A DNA stretch of 64,000 nt from Mesonia sp008017825 (GCF_008017825.1 NZ_VRLS01000094.1:1-64000); one strand, 5' to 3'; positions 42,840 to 51,940 are shown, counted from the stretch's first letter. The notes: generated by a model not told the origin, from the sequence alone. Made by a program: numbers and translations.

Positions 42840-43005
42840 AATCAAAGTGATTTAGATTTTACGTCAATTTTGATATTTGAAAAATAGTGTATATTGCAAT
42901 ACAAAGAACTGATAATCAGTAAATTGTGAATAAAATAAGTTTTGATGTCAATTGTTTTTATTTGATGCGAATTGGTATCAAATTTTATGAAAATTGAAAA
43001 GTGCG

Positions 43006-43671
43006 ATGTTGATAACTCTAAAATTTTGGAAGTGGGTAACGCCCAAAAACGTCAGTTTTGTGATTTTGATGCTACAATTCTGTGTGATTTTCGGTCAACA
43101 AAAAGTCATTATCATCGACCCTGGACACGGTGGAAAAGATACTGGTGCAATCGGTACAAATAGTATTCAAGAAAAGGATGTATCGTTAAGTATTGCCAAA
43201 GAGATTATAAGGCTAAATGAAACCCTCTTAAATAACGAGTTTGATATGTATTCGACCAGATATATGGACACTTTAATTTCTTTATCCGATAGAAGTCGAT
43301 TAGCTGAAAGCTTAAAGGCTGATGTGTTTGTATCGTTACATTGCAATGCCTCTAACACATCGGCAAAAGGAATGGACATTTACGTGCATAATACCAACGA
43401 TGAAGAAGTACTTATAAAGAAATCTATCGGAATGGGATTGTCCATTTTGGAAGAAAGCACTCTGAAATTGGACTTTAAAAAACGAGCAGTTCGATTCGCA
43501 AATTTTCAAGTGCTACGTGAAAATATCGAAATTCGCCCTGCTATACTCATCGAAATGGGCTTTATTTCGAGCACCGATGAAGCAGATTATTTTTTAAAGC
43601 CCAAAAATATAAGAGCAATGGCATTGGCCATTTTAATGGGATTGTATAACTATTTAAATGTTGGGTTATGA
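43006..43671 (+). CDS. N-acetylmuramoyl-L-alanine amidase (Amidase_3)
   Basis: A signal-like segment (VSFVILMLQFCVIFGQQ) is followed by the amidase core. Zinc ligands appear in IIIDPGHGGKD (His), SIQEKDVSL (Glu) and SLHCNASN (His), and the catalytic Glu in ILIEMGFISS. The product is 221 residues from ATG 43006, which I prefer over TTG 42994. It should cut peptidoglycan cross-linking stems. Standing divergent from traE by 166 bp, it probably opens the wall for the mating channel rather than serving cell division (inference from context). Confidence 0.92.
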   Translation: MLITLKFWKWVTPKNVSFVILMLQFCVIFGQQKVIIIDPGHGGKDTGAIGTNSIQEKDVSLSIAKEIIRLNETLLNNEFDMYSTRYMDTLISLSDRSRLAESLKADVFVSLHCNASNTSAKGMDIYVHNTNDEEVLIKKSIGMGLSILEESTLKLDFKKRAVRFANFQVLRENIEIRPAILIEMGFISSTDEADYFLKPKNIRAMALAILMGLYNYLNVGL

Positions 43672-43763
43672 AGGAAATATTTATGGAAATTGTAAAAAGC
43701 ATTAGAAAGATTATTATAACTATCTTCAAAGAGATAATTAAAACTAAAAATCCTCAATCCTAA
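43668..43763 (+). CDS. Possible 31-residue amphipathic peptide coupled to the amidase
   Basis: The ATG overlaps the amidase stop in the ATGA manner. The frame reads MKEIFMEIVKSIRKIIITIF and ends KNPQS. It is a single Ile/Lys-rich amphipathic helix. Its last 20 bases overlap the 3' end of the nuclease gene on the other strand. The coupling suggests it is translated; function is unknown. Confidence 0.35.
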   Translation: MKEIFMEIVKSIRKIIITIFKEIIKTKNPQS

Positions 43764-45453
43764 ATTTTAGTTTTTTGTCAAAATATAACTTGTCAAAATA
43801 ATTTTGTAGGGTTGGGTCAGTAAAAACAACATATTCACTTTCACATATTTCTTTGAAGTTCTTTGGGTCTTTTAGGAACATAGCACATACATCCAATTCA
43901 TCATTGGTTATTAATCTTCCGTGTAGTAATTCTCTATGCTCCAAAAAGTTAAAAATCTTTCTGGATGGATTACTGAAACTATTGTAAAGCACTTTCAAAA
44001 AAGTTTCTAAATCATCGACATATATTGACCAAGGGTAAGGGTCTTCATTATTTTTCCTTTTAAGCATTAATCCTAAATCGGTTTGTATGGAAGCAAATCT
44101 TTCTGAAGTAACTACAATGCAAAAAATCTCGTGAATTTCATTCGTGATAATTACCTCCGATTTATTTTTCAAGCTAACAATAACCTTTTCATTGTTTAAC
44201 AATTCCTGTTCAACCTGATAGCATTGGTCATAACCTTTTTGAATACAGTCGTTAAAGTCAGATTTAATTCTTTGGTATGCTTGTTCCGTAACCCTTCGTG
44301 GTTCTCTATATCTTGAAGCCTTACATTCAATGATATAGGCGTTATTATCCACAAGGATTAATATATCTTTTTCTTCTGGCTCGTTGTTTATGTAATAGTT
44401 GGTGAAAATTTTAATCCTTTTTGATTTTTTGAAGAATTTTTTAAATATATCCAAAGTATGGCTTTCCAAAACAACTTTTCCTCTACGGAAATTTACTTGT
44501 TCTTTTTCCTTTTTTGTTTGAGTAAGCGTGGTATAAAGTAAATCATATAGAGCTGAAGGCAATTGTTTTTGATATACGTTTAAATACTGATTATCACTAA
44601 TTCTTATAATCGGTTTATTTTCTAAAGGATTTTGTTGGGAATAAAATAAATTACTATGATTATCTTTAATATCAATTGAAAATAAGCCACAGAAAATATC
44701 AATATGTTTTTCTTCAAAAGAGAGGTGAAAATCTTGTTTGGCAAAAAGTAAACATTGGTGGGGTTTCTCAAAAAAATTCAAAAAACTTTCTTGGGTCTCA
44801 TTCGAAAGTTCTAACAGCTTATCTGTAAACTCATTCTCTGCTAATAATCCATTTGCAGATTGTCGAGCCAGTTTGTCAAAGCCTTTGTCTAAAATAAATG
44901 ACTTTGAATTTATTGACTTTGCACGATAAATTAATTCAGAATGATTGCATAAATTAATTAAGGTTTTTAAATCGATTTCTAATCTTTCCTGTATTTTATC
45001 TTGATAAGGTTTAAACATCCTAATAACCTTATTTACCTCTTGTTCTCTATAATTTAATATTCCGTTTTGAAAGTAATTTTTGAATGCTAATTCGTGAACA
45101 AGTAATTTTTGTCTTTTATCAGAAATCTCATCAAATTCATTTCCCTCATAATTTTCTGATAAATAGAAACTAACTATCTCTAAAAGAATGTCAGCAACTT
45201 GCTGAAGTACTAAATCATTTTTTTCTGAATAATGAAGTTCTTCCTTGCCTGCCAATGGTGTAGAGAGTCTTAACATTATCAGATATAAAGAATCTTTTAA
45301 TTTTGACTTGAATTTTTTTGAAAATCCAATATTGCTTCTTTCTGGATGGTGTCTAATAAAATCAGCAAAAAAACATACAAAGCTCTCTTTTGTATAACGA
45401 GAGATTATTTTTTGAATTTCTAATGATTTTTTCTCTAAATCTATTTTCTTCAT
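43744..45453 (-). CDS. PD-(D/E)XK (NERD-like) nuclease-domain protein next to Gabija
   Basis: This 569-residue protein has ~320 helical residues without a known domain. A nuclease-like core follows: E330 in GKVVLESHTLDIFKKF, D363 in KDILILVDN and E376-C-K378 in AYIIECKASRYREP. After it comes YQRIKSDFNDCIQKGYDQCY, as in NERD/restriction-type domains. The catalytic set E-D-ExK is complete. The gene starts 60 bp after gajB on the same strand with no terminator between, so it is probably the third gene of that operon. It is not part of the two-gene Gabija described so far. It could be an accessory effector or an independent defence gene. Confidence 0.7.
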   Translation of the reverse strand: MKKIDLEKKSLEIQKIISRYTKESFVCFFADFIRHHPERSNIGFSKKFKSKLKDSLYLIMLRLSTPLAGKEELHYSEKNDLVLQQVADILLEIVSFYLSENYEGNEFDEISDKRQKLLVHELAFKNYFQNGILNYREQEVNKVIRMFKPYQDKIQERLEIDLKTLINLCNHSELIYRAKSINSKSFILDKGFDKLARQSANGLLAENEFTDKLLELSNETQESFLNFFEKPHQCLLFAKQDFHLSFEEKHIDIFCGLFSIDIKDNHSNLFYSQQNPLENKPIIRISDNQYLNVYQKQLPSALYDLLYTTLTQTKKEKEQVNFRRGKVVLESHTLDIFKKFFKKSKRIKIFTNYYINNEPEEKDILILVDNNAYIIECKASRYREPRRVTEQAYQRIKSDFNDCIQKGYDQCYQVEQELLNNEKVIVSLKNKSEVIITNEIHEIFCIVVTSERFASIQTDLGLMLKRKNNEDPYPWSIYVDDLETFLKVLYNSFSNPSRKIFNFLEHRELLHGRLITNDELDVCAMFLKDPKNFKEICESEYVVFTDPTLQNYFDKLYFDKKLKFRIEDF

Positions 45454-45513
45454 TTTATCCTAAAAACACTATCCTTAATTTTTCAAATCGTTACAAATGG
45501 ATTACAACATTTT

Positions 45514-47289
45514 TTATATTTCATCAAATTCAAAATTAAGATTTTGCAATTCTGGGGTAATCTCTAACGGGTTTCCTTTTTTGGTTTGTCTGCCAGTTTC
45601 TGATATCAAGTGTAAATTGGTTTTGGCTCTTGAACAGATAACATAAAGTAGTTTTTTTGAAGCGGCAACAGGGTCTCCAGTAAAAATGTCATTCCAATGT
45701 GGGATATACCCATTTAGCAAACCATAAGCAATAACGGTTTCAAATTCTTCTCCTTTAACACCAACGCAAGTATTGATGACGACGCCTGACATTTCTCTAT
45801 AAAAACTCATAAATGATGCTATGTCACTTGGAACTTGAAACGTTGGGTCTTCAAGACGGCTCTTTATTACATCGAAAAAGGTCTTCCTATTTATAAGAAG
45901 TTGTGCGTAAATAGTTTGGTCAATCCCAACAGCCTCTAAAAACTGGTCAAAACAATCATTAAGATAATCGATACCTTCAGTTTCATTGGATGTTATCGAG
46001 TTAATCAATTTCAATACATTTCGCTCTGTTTGATATTGTTCGCTGAATTCAGTATTGGTATGTTCTTTAAAGTTTTCAATTACTTCAGAACACCATTTGT
46101 ATCGCAATGAATATATTTTTGGTTGTGGCTGCGTTAAGAACAACCTCGATAACTTATACCAAATGTTATTTCGATTTTTTGACATTGGTGCTAAACCTGA
46201 AGCATCAAAATTTACATCTGGTAGTTTAGCTCTCAACTGTTTTGTGATAGTAGTTATTAACCACCATTGCGGAACCAATACGCATATTTCATCTTCTGGA
46301 ATTCCATTATCTAAACTATGCTCTATAAGTCGTCCAATTTCATCTACTAAATATCCTTTGTCAATGGTGTTATTGTACGTTATTATACTATCAACGTCTT
46401 TATTAGTACCAATAGCTTCAATTTTAATTGGGTTTGTCTGGAATATAGAGTAAAAGTCGATAATTCTTTGTGTGGACCTATAATTTCCAGAAAGCGTAAG
46501 TTGCTCAATAGGTAAAGTGTTTAACTCTTCCTGTATTTCTTCCAAACTTTTGGCAATGCCACCCAAAGATGCATAAATTGCTTGGTCTGTATCTCCTACT
46601 AAAAATAGATTTGAGCTACCTTCCCCAGTTGTTACAATCGACGAAATAATTGCGTAAAGCAAATCTTGCGTGTCTTGATATTCATCAACACATATAAGGC
46701 TAAAAATGTTCGATAACGTTTTTTTTATTTTAGGATGCTTGGTTAAGAGTTTGTATGAATAGTATAGTAGAAGCTCAAAATCAATTAACTTCTCTGTTTG
46801 TAGCCTTTCGTGATAATCCTTAAGGACTCTTTTTTGAATTGTTTTTGGTTCGGCAAATGTGCCGTCCCTATTGAATCTGAAATTAATCGGGTCAATAGGT
46901 TTTAACTTATGCTTTTCTTTAAGTTCACTTATGATATCCGAGGCATAAGTTTCATCGGCAATTAAATAGCCGTTTTCAAGTTCAGGTAAATAACAGGAAT
47001 AGGGTTTTATAATCCATTCGAGACAAAATGAATGCAAAGTGCCAGACCAAACCCGATTACTATTAATTCCCATTGCGTTTAATCTGCGATATATTTCTTC
47101 GGAAGCCCTTACGGTAAAAGTTAGAGCGACAATCCTTTGTTTACTGTTTACATCAATATTTTTTAGAGCATAAGCGAGTTTATGAATAATCACTCGTGTT
47201 TTTCCACTTCCTGGGCAAGCTGTAAGAAGTACATTTCCATCTTTAACAACGGCATCTTTTTGTTGGTCGCTTAAAGTATCTAAAATCAT
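45514..47289 (-). CDS. gajB: Gabija protein GajB (UvrD-like helicase)
   Basis: The 591-residue SF1 helicase shows the Q motif LSDQQKDAV, Walker A in TACPGSGKT (24-31) and Walker B in LICVDEYQDTQ. Motif III is GDTDQAIYASLGG, motif IV SGNYRST, motif V GVKGEEFETVIAYG and motif VI YVICSRAKTNLHLI. It is complete. UvrD-like helicases paired with an OLD nuclease define Gabija. In known systems GajB senses DNA ends and unleashes GajA. The start overlaps the gajA stop by four bases (ATGA), so the pair is translationally coupled. Confidence 0.92.
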   Translation of the reverse strand: MILDTLSDQQKDAVVKDGNVLLTACPGSGKTRVIIHKLAYALKNIDVNSKQRIVALTFTVRASEEIYRRLNAMGINSNRVWSGTLHSFCLEWIIKPYSCYLPELENGYLIADETYASDIISELKEKHKLKPIDPINFRFNRDGTFAEPKTIQKRVLKDYHERLQTEKLIDFELLLYYSYKLLTKHPKIKKTLSNIFSLICVDEYQDTQDLLYAIISSIVTTGEGSSNLFLVGDTDQAIYASLGGIAKSLEEIQEELNTLPIEQLTLSGNYRSTQRIIDFYSIFQTNPIKIEAIGTNKDVDSIITYNNTIDKGYLVDEIGRLIEHSLDNGIPEDEICVLVPQWWLITTITKQLRAKLPDVNFDASGLAPMSKNRNNIWYKLSRLFLTQPQPKIYSLRYKWCSEVIENFKEHTNTEFSEQYQTERNVLKLINSITSNETEGIDYLNDCFDQFLEAVGIDQTIYAQLLINRKTFFDVIKSRLEDPTFQVPSDIASFMSFYREMSGVVINTCVGVKGEEFETVIAYGLLNGYIPHWNDIFTGDPVAASKKLLYVICSRAKTNLHLISETGRQTKKGNPLEITPELQNLNFEFDEI

Positions 47290-49400
47290 ATAAACGATAA
47301 AAATTTAGTAAATTGGTCATTAGGAAAGTTGGCTATATAGTCATCAATAACCTGTTGGTCTTCTTTATCCTTAAAACTAATTTTTGTTGCTACATCGTAA
47401 TAACTATCATTTTTACTACGACTAATTTTTCGTAACCTGTATTTAGCGGTTTTAGCTTTAGAGGCATTATTTAAATGCGAAGATGCAAAAGCAACGGCTT
47501 TCAAAATATATTCAGGAATATAAGTATTGTAAACTAAATTATCTGCAACAACCAACGCCAGCCAACCTTTGCCTTTTTTATCAGCCAATCGTAAAACTTC
47601 TACACCTGCAATCGAAACTGATTTTTCTTCTAACTTTTTCTTTGAAGAATCAATAGCTGCTTGTTGTTTGAAAATTTCAGGAAGTGATTGTACGTATTCG
47701 TGGCTATTCCCATTCAAAAGGAAATCAACTTCAAAGGTGTATTTAGAGTAAAAAGGAATCAAGAAGTCGTTTTTGTCACAAAATTTATCCAATTCCTTTT
47801 TTCTTTCAGCTCCACTAATTTGCGATGCCCTACAATGTTTTTCATAAGCAGAATCATCAACTTCATTTGCAGGTAAATTGACAATACTGGCATCCAAGTC
47901 AGTTAGTATGGCACAGTTTTTCTGAATTCTATCCTTATGGAAAAGCCTTGCAACATTTTTAAAACCTGTACTTCCAATGTTTACGAGACTTATCCCAATT
48001 TCATCGAGCGAAATTCCAAAGACTTTTTTAAACATTTGAGGAATGAGAATCTGTTCTGCATCGCCTTCAACCAAAACAACGCCTTTCGCGAAAAGCAAGT
48101 TGCTTCTTATGGCGTCCAAGTACCTTTCGGCTCTTGTTATATAATCATCATCAAGATTGTTAGATGGTTGATATACCAAAGTCTGCATATTTCCTCGGCT
48201 TAAAATATTTACTGAACTTATTCGGCTTACAGATGAAATGTGAGTAGAATGCGTTGAAATAATAACCTGTGTTTTATTGGTTTGCACATTATCAAAAAGG
48301 GTTTTTTGAATATGCGTATGAATATGTGCTTCTGGTTCTTCTATTAAAAGAAAATTTGCAATTCTATCCGTTCTGATTTTTTCATACTCCAATAGCTTTA
48401 GTGATAGGTAAATCATATTTGCACCTCCCAAACTCAACTCCCATATTTTACCCATATAACCTTCTTCATCTGGGTCGCCAACCCATAGTTTGAGTGATTG
48501 CAGTAGTTTTTCCATATCATTTGGAAGTTCTGATTTGACATCTATATTAGGGCCGTAAGTAGTACCCACAGCTTCCTTAATACTTTTGTCAATTCCATCT
48601 TTCACATCCTTTACTTCTTTGAGAGAACTAATTTGGTCGTTAAGTTTGTTAACGCTATCAATGATGTCCGTTTGTTTTGAAACTTCAATAGTTTTTTCCT
48701 TTCCTCGTAATAAATTAATCAATGGATTAGTAGAATAGGAACGTAAGTCGCTTTCGACATCTCGAAGTGCTTTAATGAACGTACAAGAAACCTCGTTGTG
48801 CACACTTATTTCCCTCGGCAGAAACGTTCCAAAAATCAATTCTTCTTTATCATCTGGGTTTGGGAATTCAACAGCATCAAAATCGCCAACATACTTTTTA
48901 TAGGTAGTGTCATCACTAAAATCTCCAGAGCCTCTGCATAAGTAAGACGTTTCATAATCATCAATCGTAAGTTTATCAAAAAAAAGCTGAAGCCCTGCTA
49001 CACTTTTACCTGCGGTTTGTGAATAATCATATAATTCTTTTCTAAACTGATATTTTGGTCTAAAGTACACCGAGTAACTTCCAGTCTTTTTGCTGCCTTC
49101 CATATCTCCCGAAGATTGTACTGCCAGTACCTGTGCTTCTTCACTCGCATCCAGTTCGTCAAAAGTAACCGATAAAATTATCCAATGTCCAGCCCATTTA
49201 CCCAGACCTCGGTTAAAGTCAGACTCATTAAATCTTATATATCTTGGAAGTTTATCATCAATTAAAACTCGTAAAGCAAAAAAGAGATTGGTTTTACCTG
49301 AACCGTTTTCTCCTAAAATAGTATTTATACCTTTTTTAAAAATGAATTTTGATTTATAGAAATTTCTAAAATTCCTAATGGATAGTGAACTTATATGCAT
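47286..49400 (-). CDS. gajA: Gabija protein GajA (OLD-family ATPase-TOPRIM nuclease)
   Basis: The 704-residue protein starts MHISSLSIRNFRNFYKSKF with Walker A GENGSGKT (30-37). The ABC signature LSLGGAN lies near 322-328, Walker B LLIEEPEAHIH near 351 and the H loop STHSTH near 382-387. A TOPRIM domain follows with VEGDAEQ (E445) and ILTDLDAS (499-505). I chose ATG 49400; the 19 upstream codons read through a terminator-like hairpin. In known Gabija, GajA is a sequence-specific DNA nickase inhibited by nucleotides. It is longer than the GajA I remember (under 600 residues). Other OLD nucleases cannot be excluded, but the coupled UvrD helicase argues for Gabija. Confidence 0.9.
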   Translation of the reverse strand: MHISSLSIRNFRNFYKSKFIFKKGINTILGENGSGKTNLFFALRVLIDDKLPRYIRFNESDFNRGLGKWAGHWIILSVTFDELDASEEAQVLAVQSSGDMEGSKKTGSYSVYFRPKYQFRKELYDYSQTAGKSVAGLQLFFDKLTIDDYETSYLCRGSGDFSDDTTYKKYVGDFDAVEFPNPDDKEELIFGTFLPREISVHNEVSCTFIKALRDVESDLRSYSTNPLINLLRGKEKTIEVSKQTDIIDSVNKLNDQISSLKEVKDVKDGIDKSIKEAVGTTYGPNIDVKSELPNDMEKLLQSLKLWVGDPDEEGYMGKIWELSLGGANMIYLSLKLLEYEKIRTDRIANFLLIEEPEAHIHTHIQKTLFDNVQTNKTQVIISTHSTHISSVSRISSVNILSRGNMQTLVYQPSNNLDDDYITRAERYLDAIRSNLLFAKGVVLVEGDAEQILIPQMFKKVFGISLDEIGISLVNIGSTGFKNVARLFHKDRIQKNCAILTDLDASIVNLPANEVDDSAYEKHCRASQISGAERKKELDKFCDKNDFLIPFYSKYTFEVDFLLNGNSHEYVQSLPEIFKQQAAIDSSKKKLEEKSVSIAGVEVLRLADKKGKGWLALVVADNLVYNTYIPEYILKAVAFASSHLNNASKAKTAKYRLRKISRSKNDSYYDVATKISFKDKEDQQVIDDYIANFPNDQFTKFLSFI

Positions 49401-49420
49401 AATAATTATTTTGAAACAAT

Positions 49421-49453
49421 AAAAAAGCCAATGATTTCCCATTAGCTTTTTAA
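49421..49453 (-). terminator. Terminator-like hairpin in the gajA leader
   Basis: On the minus strand AAAAAGCTAATG and CATTGGCTTTTTT form a stem with one mismatch and a loop of seven bases, followed by T residues. It lies only 20-53 bp before the gajA start, downstream of where the promoter must be. The gene at 49636 points away, so no other leftward transcript needs ending here. An attenuator or a leader structure is possible. Confidence 0.5.
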
Positions 49454-49635
49454 ACATTAATATTTTAAGCGTAATCGCCTATAAATATACTGAAATGTCT
49501 TTTTAAATTCTTACGGTTTCCTACAAATTGTTAAAATTTTATTAAGAATATATCTTTACTTCTGGAAGTCAAAATTTTGGTTTTTTTTCGTAAATTAAGC
49601 CTAATTAGAGTGTTATAAACTCTAGTGCAAATAAA

Positions 49636-50061
49636 ATGAGAGCAATTGCAATTTTCTTTTTGAACGTACTTCAAAATACTTTGGGGATGACTTTTGGATG
49701 GTTGTTTAAACCAAAAACCAAACGAAATTCATTTAAGGCCTTATCTGATGTTGAAATGGTAAAATATCTTGAAAAAAGAAGGCAATACAAAGGCTATAAA
49801 AAACAATGGCTGTATTACAGGTGTAGAGAAGAAGGTTTATTAGAAACCTATTACAAATTGTTCGATACTGAAGTTGAGGGACAAGATTCTGGAACGAAAT
49901 TTAGTTTCGGTAAATATAGAGGGGAATATGTTGAAGCTATTTGGGAATCTGATAAAGAGTATATCAATTGGCTTTCCCAACAAGAATGGTTGGCTCAATA
50001 TTTGGATGAAAGCGATATGATACACGAACTACTTCTTTTAGAGGAAGAAAACCAAAATTAG
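49636..50061 (+). CDS. Small protein with exonuclease-associated FGKYRG (DUF3820-like) motif
   Basis: This 141-residue protein has a short hydrophobic N-terminus (IFFLNVLQNTLGMTFGWLF), a basic helical middle (YLEKRRQYKGYKKQWLYYRC) and a C-terminal segment. That segment reads TKFSFGKYRGEYVEAIWESD, KEYINWLSQQEWL. The end matches the F-G-K-(Y/H)-x-G...YxxWL motif of DUF3820 and ExoX-like C-termini. No nuclease active site is present, so it may be an accessory or membrane-anchored DNA-processing protein. It is divergent from gajA and convergent with the DnaC-like gene (2 bp apart). Confidence 0.65.
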   Translation: MRAIAIFFLNVLQNTLGMTFGWLFKPKTKRNSFKALSDVEMVKYLEKRRQYKGYKKQWLYYRCREEGLLETYYKLFDTEVEGQDSGTKFSFGKYRGEYVEAIWESDKEYINWLSQQEWLAQYLDESDMIHELLLLEEENQN

Positions 50062-50063
50062 AT

Positions 50064-50726
50064 TTAATCCCTTTTATCACGACTGCTTTTATCAAAGGCA
50101 ATTAAATTGAACAGTTGTCGCATCCTTGAACGTACCCTATTCCCATAACGTTCCTCCAGTTCTTTAGCATTGAGGTTTGTAGTTGCGTGTGTTTTAGTTT
50201 TATGACTTAAAAATAAATCATAACGTGAAAGTAAGATTTCGCCCATTACATTACAATCTTTTCCAAAATGCCTTCCGGTGGGTTCTACACCCAAATCATC
50301 AAAACAATAAAACTTTTTGTCGCCGTAATTTTCAATGATGGTGTACCCAATATTATTAAAGGCAAAGGCAATGTTTCGTGTGGGTATAACCTCATACGAT
50401 TTCTGATGTGGCACAATATGGCGTAACAGTTTCATTAAACTGGTTTTTCCACAACCAACAGGACCAGAAAGCAAAATCCCTTTATCGCGGTCGATGTCTA
50501 ATTTTTTGCAATTAGCTTCATCCCTGATAAAATAATTACAGAGCTTGAATATAATATCACGGTCTTCTTCAAAAATTTTGAATTTCTTGCCAAAAAGTAG
50601 TTTTCCTTTGGCATTGAGATAAATTAGCATTTTATCAAAATCATAAAGCATTTGATTGTCTTTCAGTTCTCCCAAGGTGTATTGAACGCTACCCTCGGTA
50701 ATGATATGTGGTTTGTGGGGATTCAT
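50064..50726 (-). CDS. DnaC/IstB-like ATPase
   Basis: The 220-residue AAA+ ATPase has Walker A in LSGPVGCGKTSLMKLL, Walker B in FYCFDDLGVEP, sensor-1 in HATTNLNAKELEERYGNRVR, and an arginine-finger-like RSRMRQ. It is of the helicase-loader type. Its ATG overlaps the stop of the preceding gene (ATGA), which encodes a replication-type winged-helix protein. Together they probably support replication of the excised element. The family is common in Bacteroidota conjugative elements. Confidence 0.88.
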   Translation of the reverse strand: MNPHKPHIITEGSVQYTLGELKDNQMLYDFDKMLIYLNAKGKLLFGKKFKIFEEDRDIIFKLCNYFIRDEANCKKLDIDRDKGILLSGPVGCGKTSLMKLLRHIVPHQKSYEVIPTRNIAFAFNNIGYTIIENYGDKKFYCFDDLGVEPTGRHFGKDCNVMGEILLSRYDLFLSHKTKTHATTNLNAKELEERYGNRVRSRMRQLFNLIAFDKSSRDKRD

Positions 50727-51409
50727 AATGGTTCATTATAATTTTTGTTGGAACTTGTCTTTAGGTTGTCCGTATTTTGGCTAACTGCAACCATTGTTTT
50801 TTCTTCTTTTAGCTCTTCGGCCTTTATCATCCAGTTTCGAGCTGTGGCGTGCCAATCGACAATTTTTGTTTTTCCACCTACTTTCCAACCGATGCCTTGG
50901 TAGTGGTTGTAAAATTTTTTGGCTTCCAATTCTGGCCAATTTTCCTTTTCAAAAAAATCAATGACTTCATTTTCATTTTTTGGCTTGTCAAGTTTAGTAT
51001 CATTTGCTTTGTTTTTTCCTGTTTGTATATGTTTGTTTATAGATACCACCGCTTGTCCATTGCTTGTCCCGATATTGGTAGGGTTTGGGTACAGAGCTTG
51101 TCCATCACTTGTCCCAAAATTGAACATCTTGATTCTGCTGCCTTTAAATGGATTATGTGAGGGTTCGTATAATAGGTATTTCCAATGATGTAGTTCTTTG
51201 ATGCAGCGATGGTAGGTAGTTTTTGAACCAATCTTGGAAAACCGCATCGCTTCTTCTCGATTGATATAGAATTCTGTCGGAAAGTGATAGTTGTTCCATA
51301 ATTGAAACAATGCCACGTACAAACTTATGTGCGTGGGATTTAAACGGCTATCCTTTGAGAATTGTAAGAATACAGCGTTTAGGTGCTTAATGTAATTGAC
51401 CTGCTCCAA
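50723..51409 (-). CDS. Replication/DnaD-like winged-helix protein
   Basis: The N-terminal ~100 residues form a winged-helix domain (SRLNPTHISLYVALFQLWNN, INREEAMRFSKIGSKTTYHR, CIKELHHWKYLLYEPSHNPF). A disordered linker and a C-terminal helical piece follow (VIDFFEKENWPELEAKKFYN, DWHATARNWMIKAEEL). The 228 residues resemble replication-initiation or DnaD-like proteins encoded beside DnaC-like loaders in mobile elements. It is coupled to the ATPase gene by a four-base overlap and lies 6 bp after the HTH gene. Confidence 0.75.
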   Translation of the reverse strand: MEQVNYIKHLNAVFLQFSKDSRLNPTHISLYVALFQLWNNYHFPTEFYINREEAMRFSKIGSKTTYHRCIKELHHWKYLLYEPSHNPFKGSRIKMFNFGTSDGQALYPNPTNIGTSNGQAVVSINKHIQTGKNKANDTKLDKPKNENEVIDFFEKENWPELEAKKFYNHYQGIGWKVGGKTKIVDWHATARNWMIKAEELKEEKTMVAVSQNTDNLKTSSNKNYNEPL

Positions 51410-51415
51410 AACGAT

Positions 51416-51694
51416 TTAGAATTTGTTATGAACTTTATTATTTTCCATTACGCTAATTATTTCTTCGTAATCGTAATAGAGTACACCCCCTACTTTGGTG
51501 TAGGGCAATGTGCCATTAATTCTTAAATTCTGTAACGTGCCAGAAGAGATTCCCAAAAGCTTTTTTACTTCAGGGGATTTTAGCCACCTTTTGGTAATAT
51601 GACCAGATTGGCTATTGAGTAGTTCCTTGATATCATCGAGCAGTTCCATTTTGAATTCTCGAAGGTCGTCTGTGGTAATAATACTTGTGGGCAT
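51416..51694 (-). CDS. Excisionase-like helix-turn-helix protein (HTH_17)
   Basis: This 92-residue protein has a MerR-like HTH_17 domain: RWLKSPEVKKLLGISSGTLQ, NLRINGTLPYTKVGGVLYYD. Proteins of this size next to RteC and replication genes act as excisionase or regulatory factors in CTnDOT-like elements (Xis2c/2d type). It is the first gene of a three-gene unit with the replication protein and DnaC-like ATPase. Confidence 0.88.
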   Translation of the reverse strand: MPTSIITTDDLREFKMELLDDIKELLNSQSGHITKRWLKSPEVKKLLGISSGTLQNLRINGTLPYTKVGGVLYYDYEEIISVMENNKVHNKF

Positions 51695-51940
51695 AATAGA
51701 ACGGATTAAAAGAAAGGGACTACCGTTTTGCTTTCATCTAAAATGATAGCCCCTGACCTGATTTGACTTTCGTTCTACAAAATTGGGGTAGTTTGCTGGA
51801 TTTTATTCACAAGTTAGGCCTACTTGGGTGTTTTTCTTCTCTCATTTTCAATGTAATACAATAGAGGGTTTTGGTACTTCTTCAGAAAAAATACCCTATC
51901 TAAAAACCACCAAATAAAATGAGATTTTCCATAAAACAAG

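Noticed and set aside
47286..49400. A phage exclusion OLD nuclease acting alone
   Set aside because: The four-base overlap with a UvrD-type helicase gene makes a Gabija pair the better reading.
49401..49457. Upstream extension of gajA to 49457
   Set aside because: The extra 19 residues read through the terminator-like hairpin, and ATG 49400 gives the usual MHISxLxIxNFRxF start of OLD/RecF-type ATPases.
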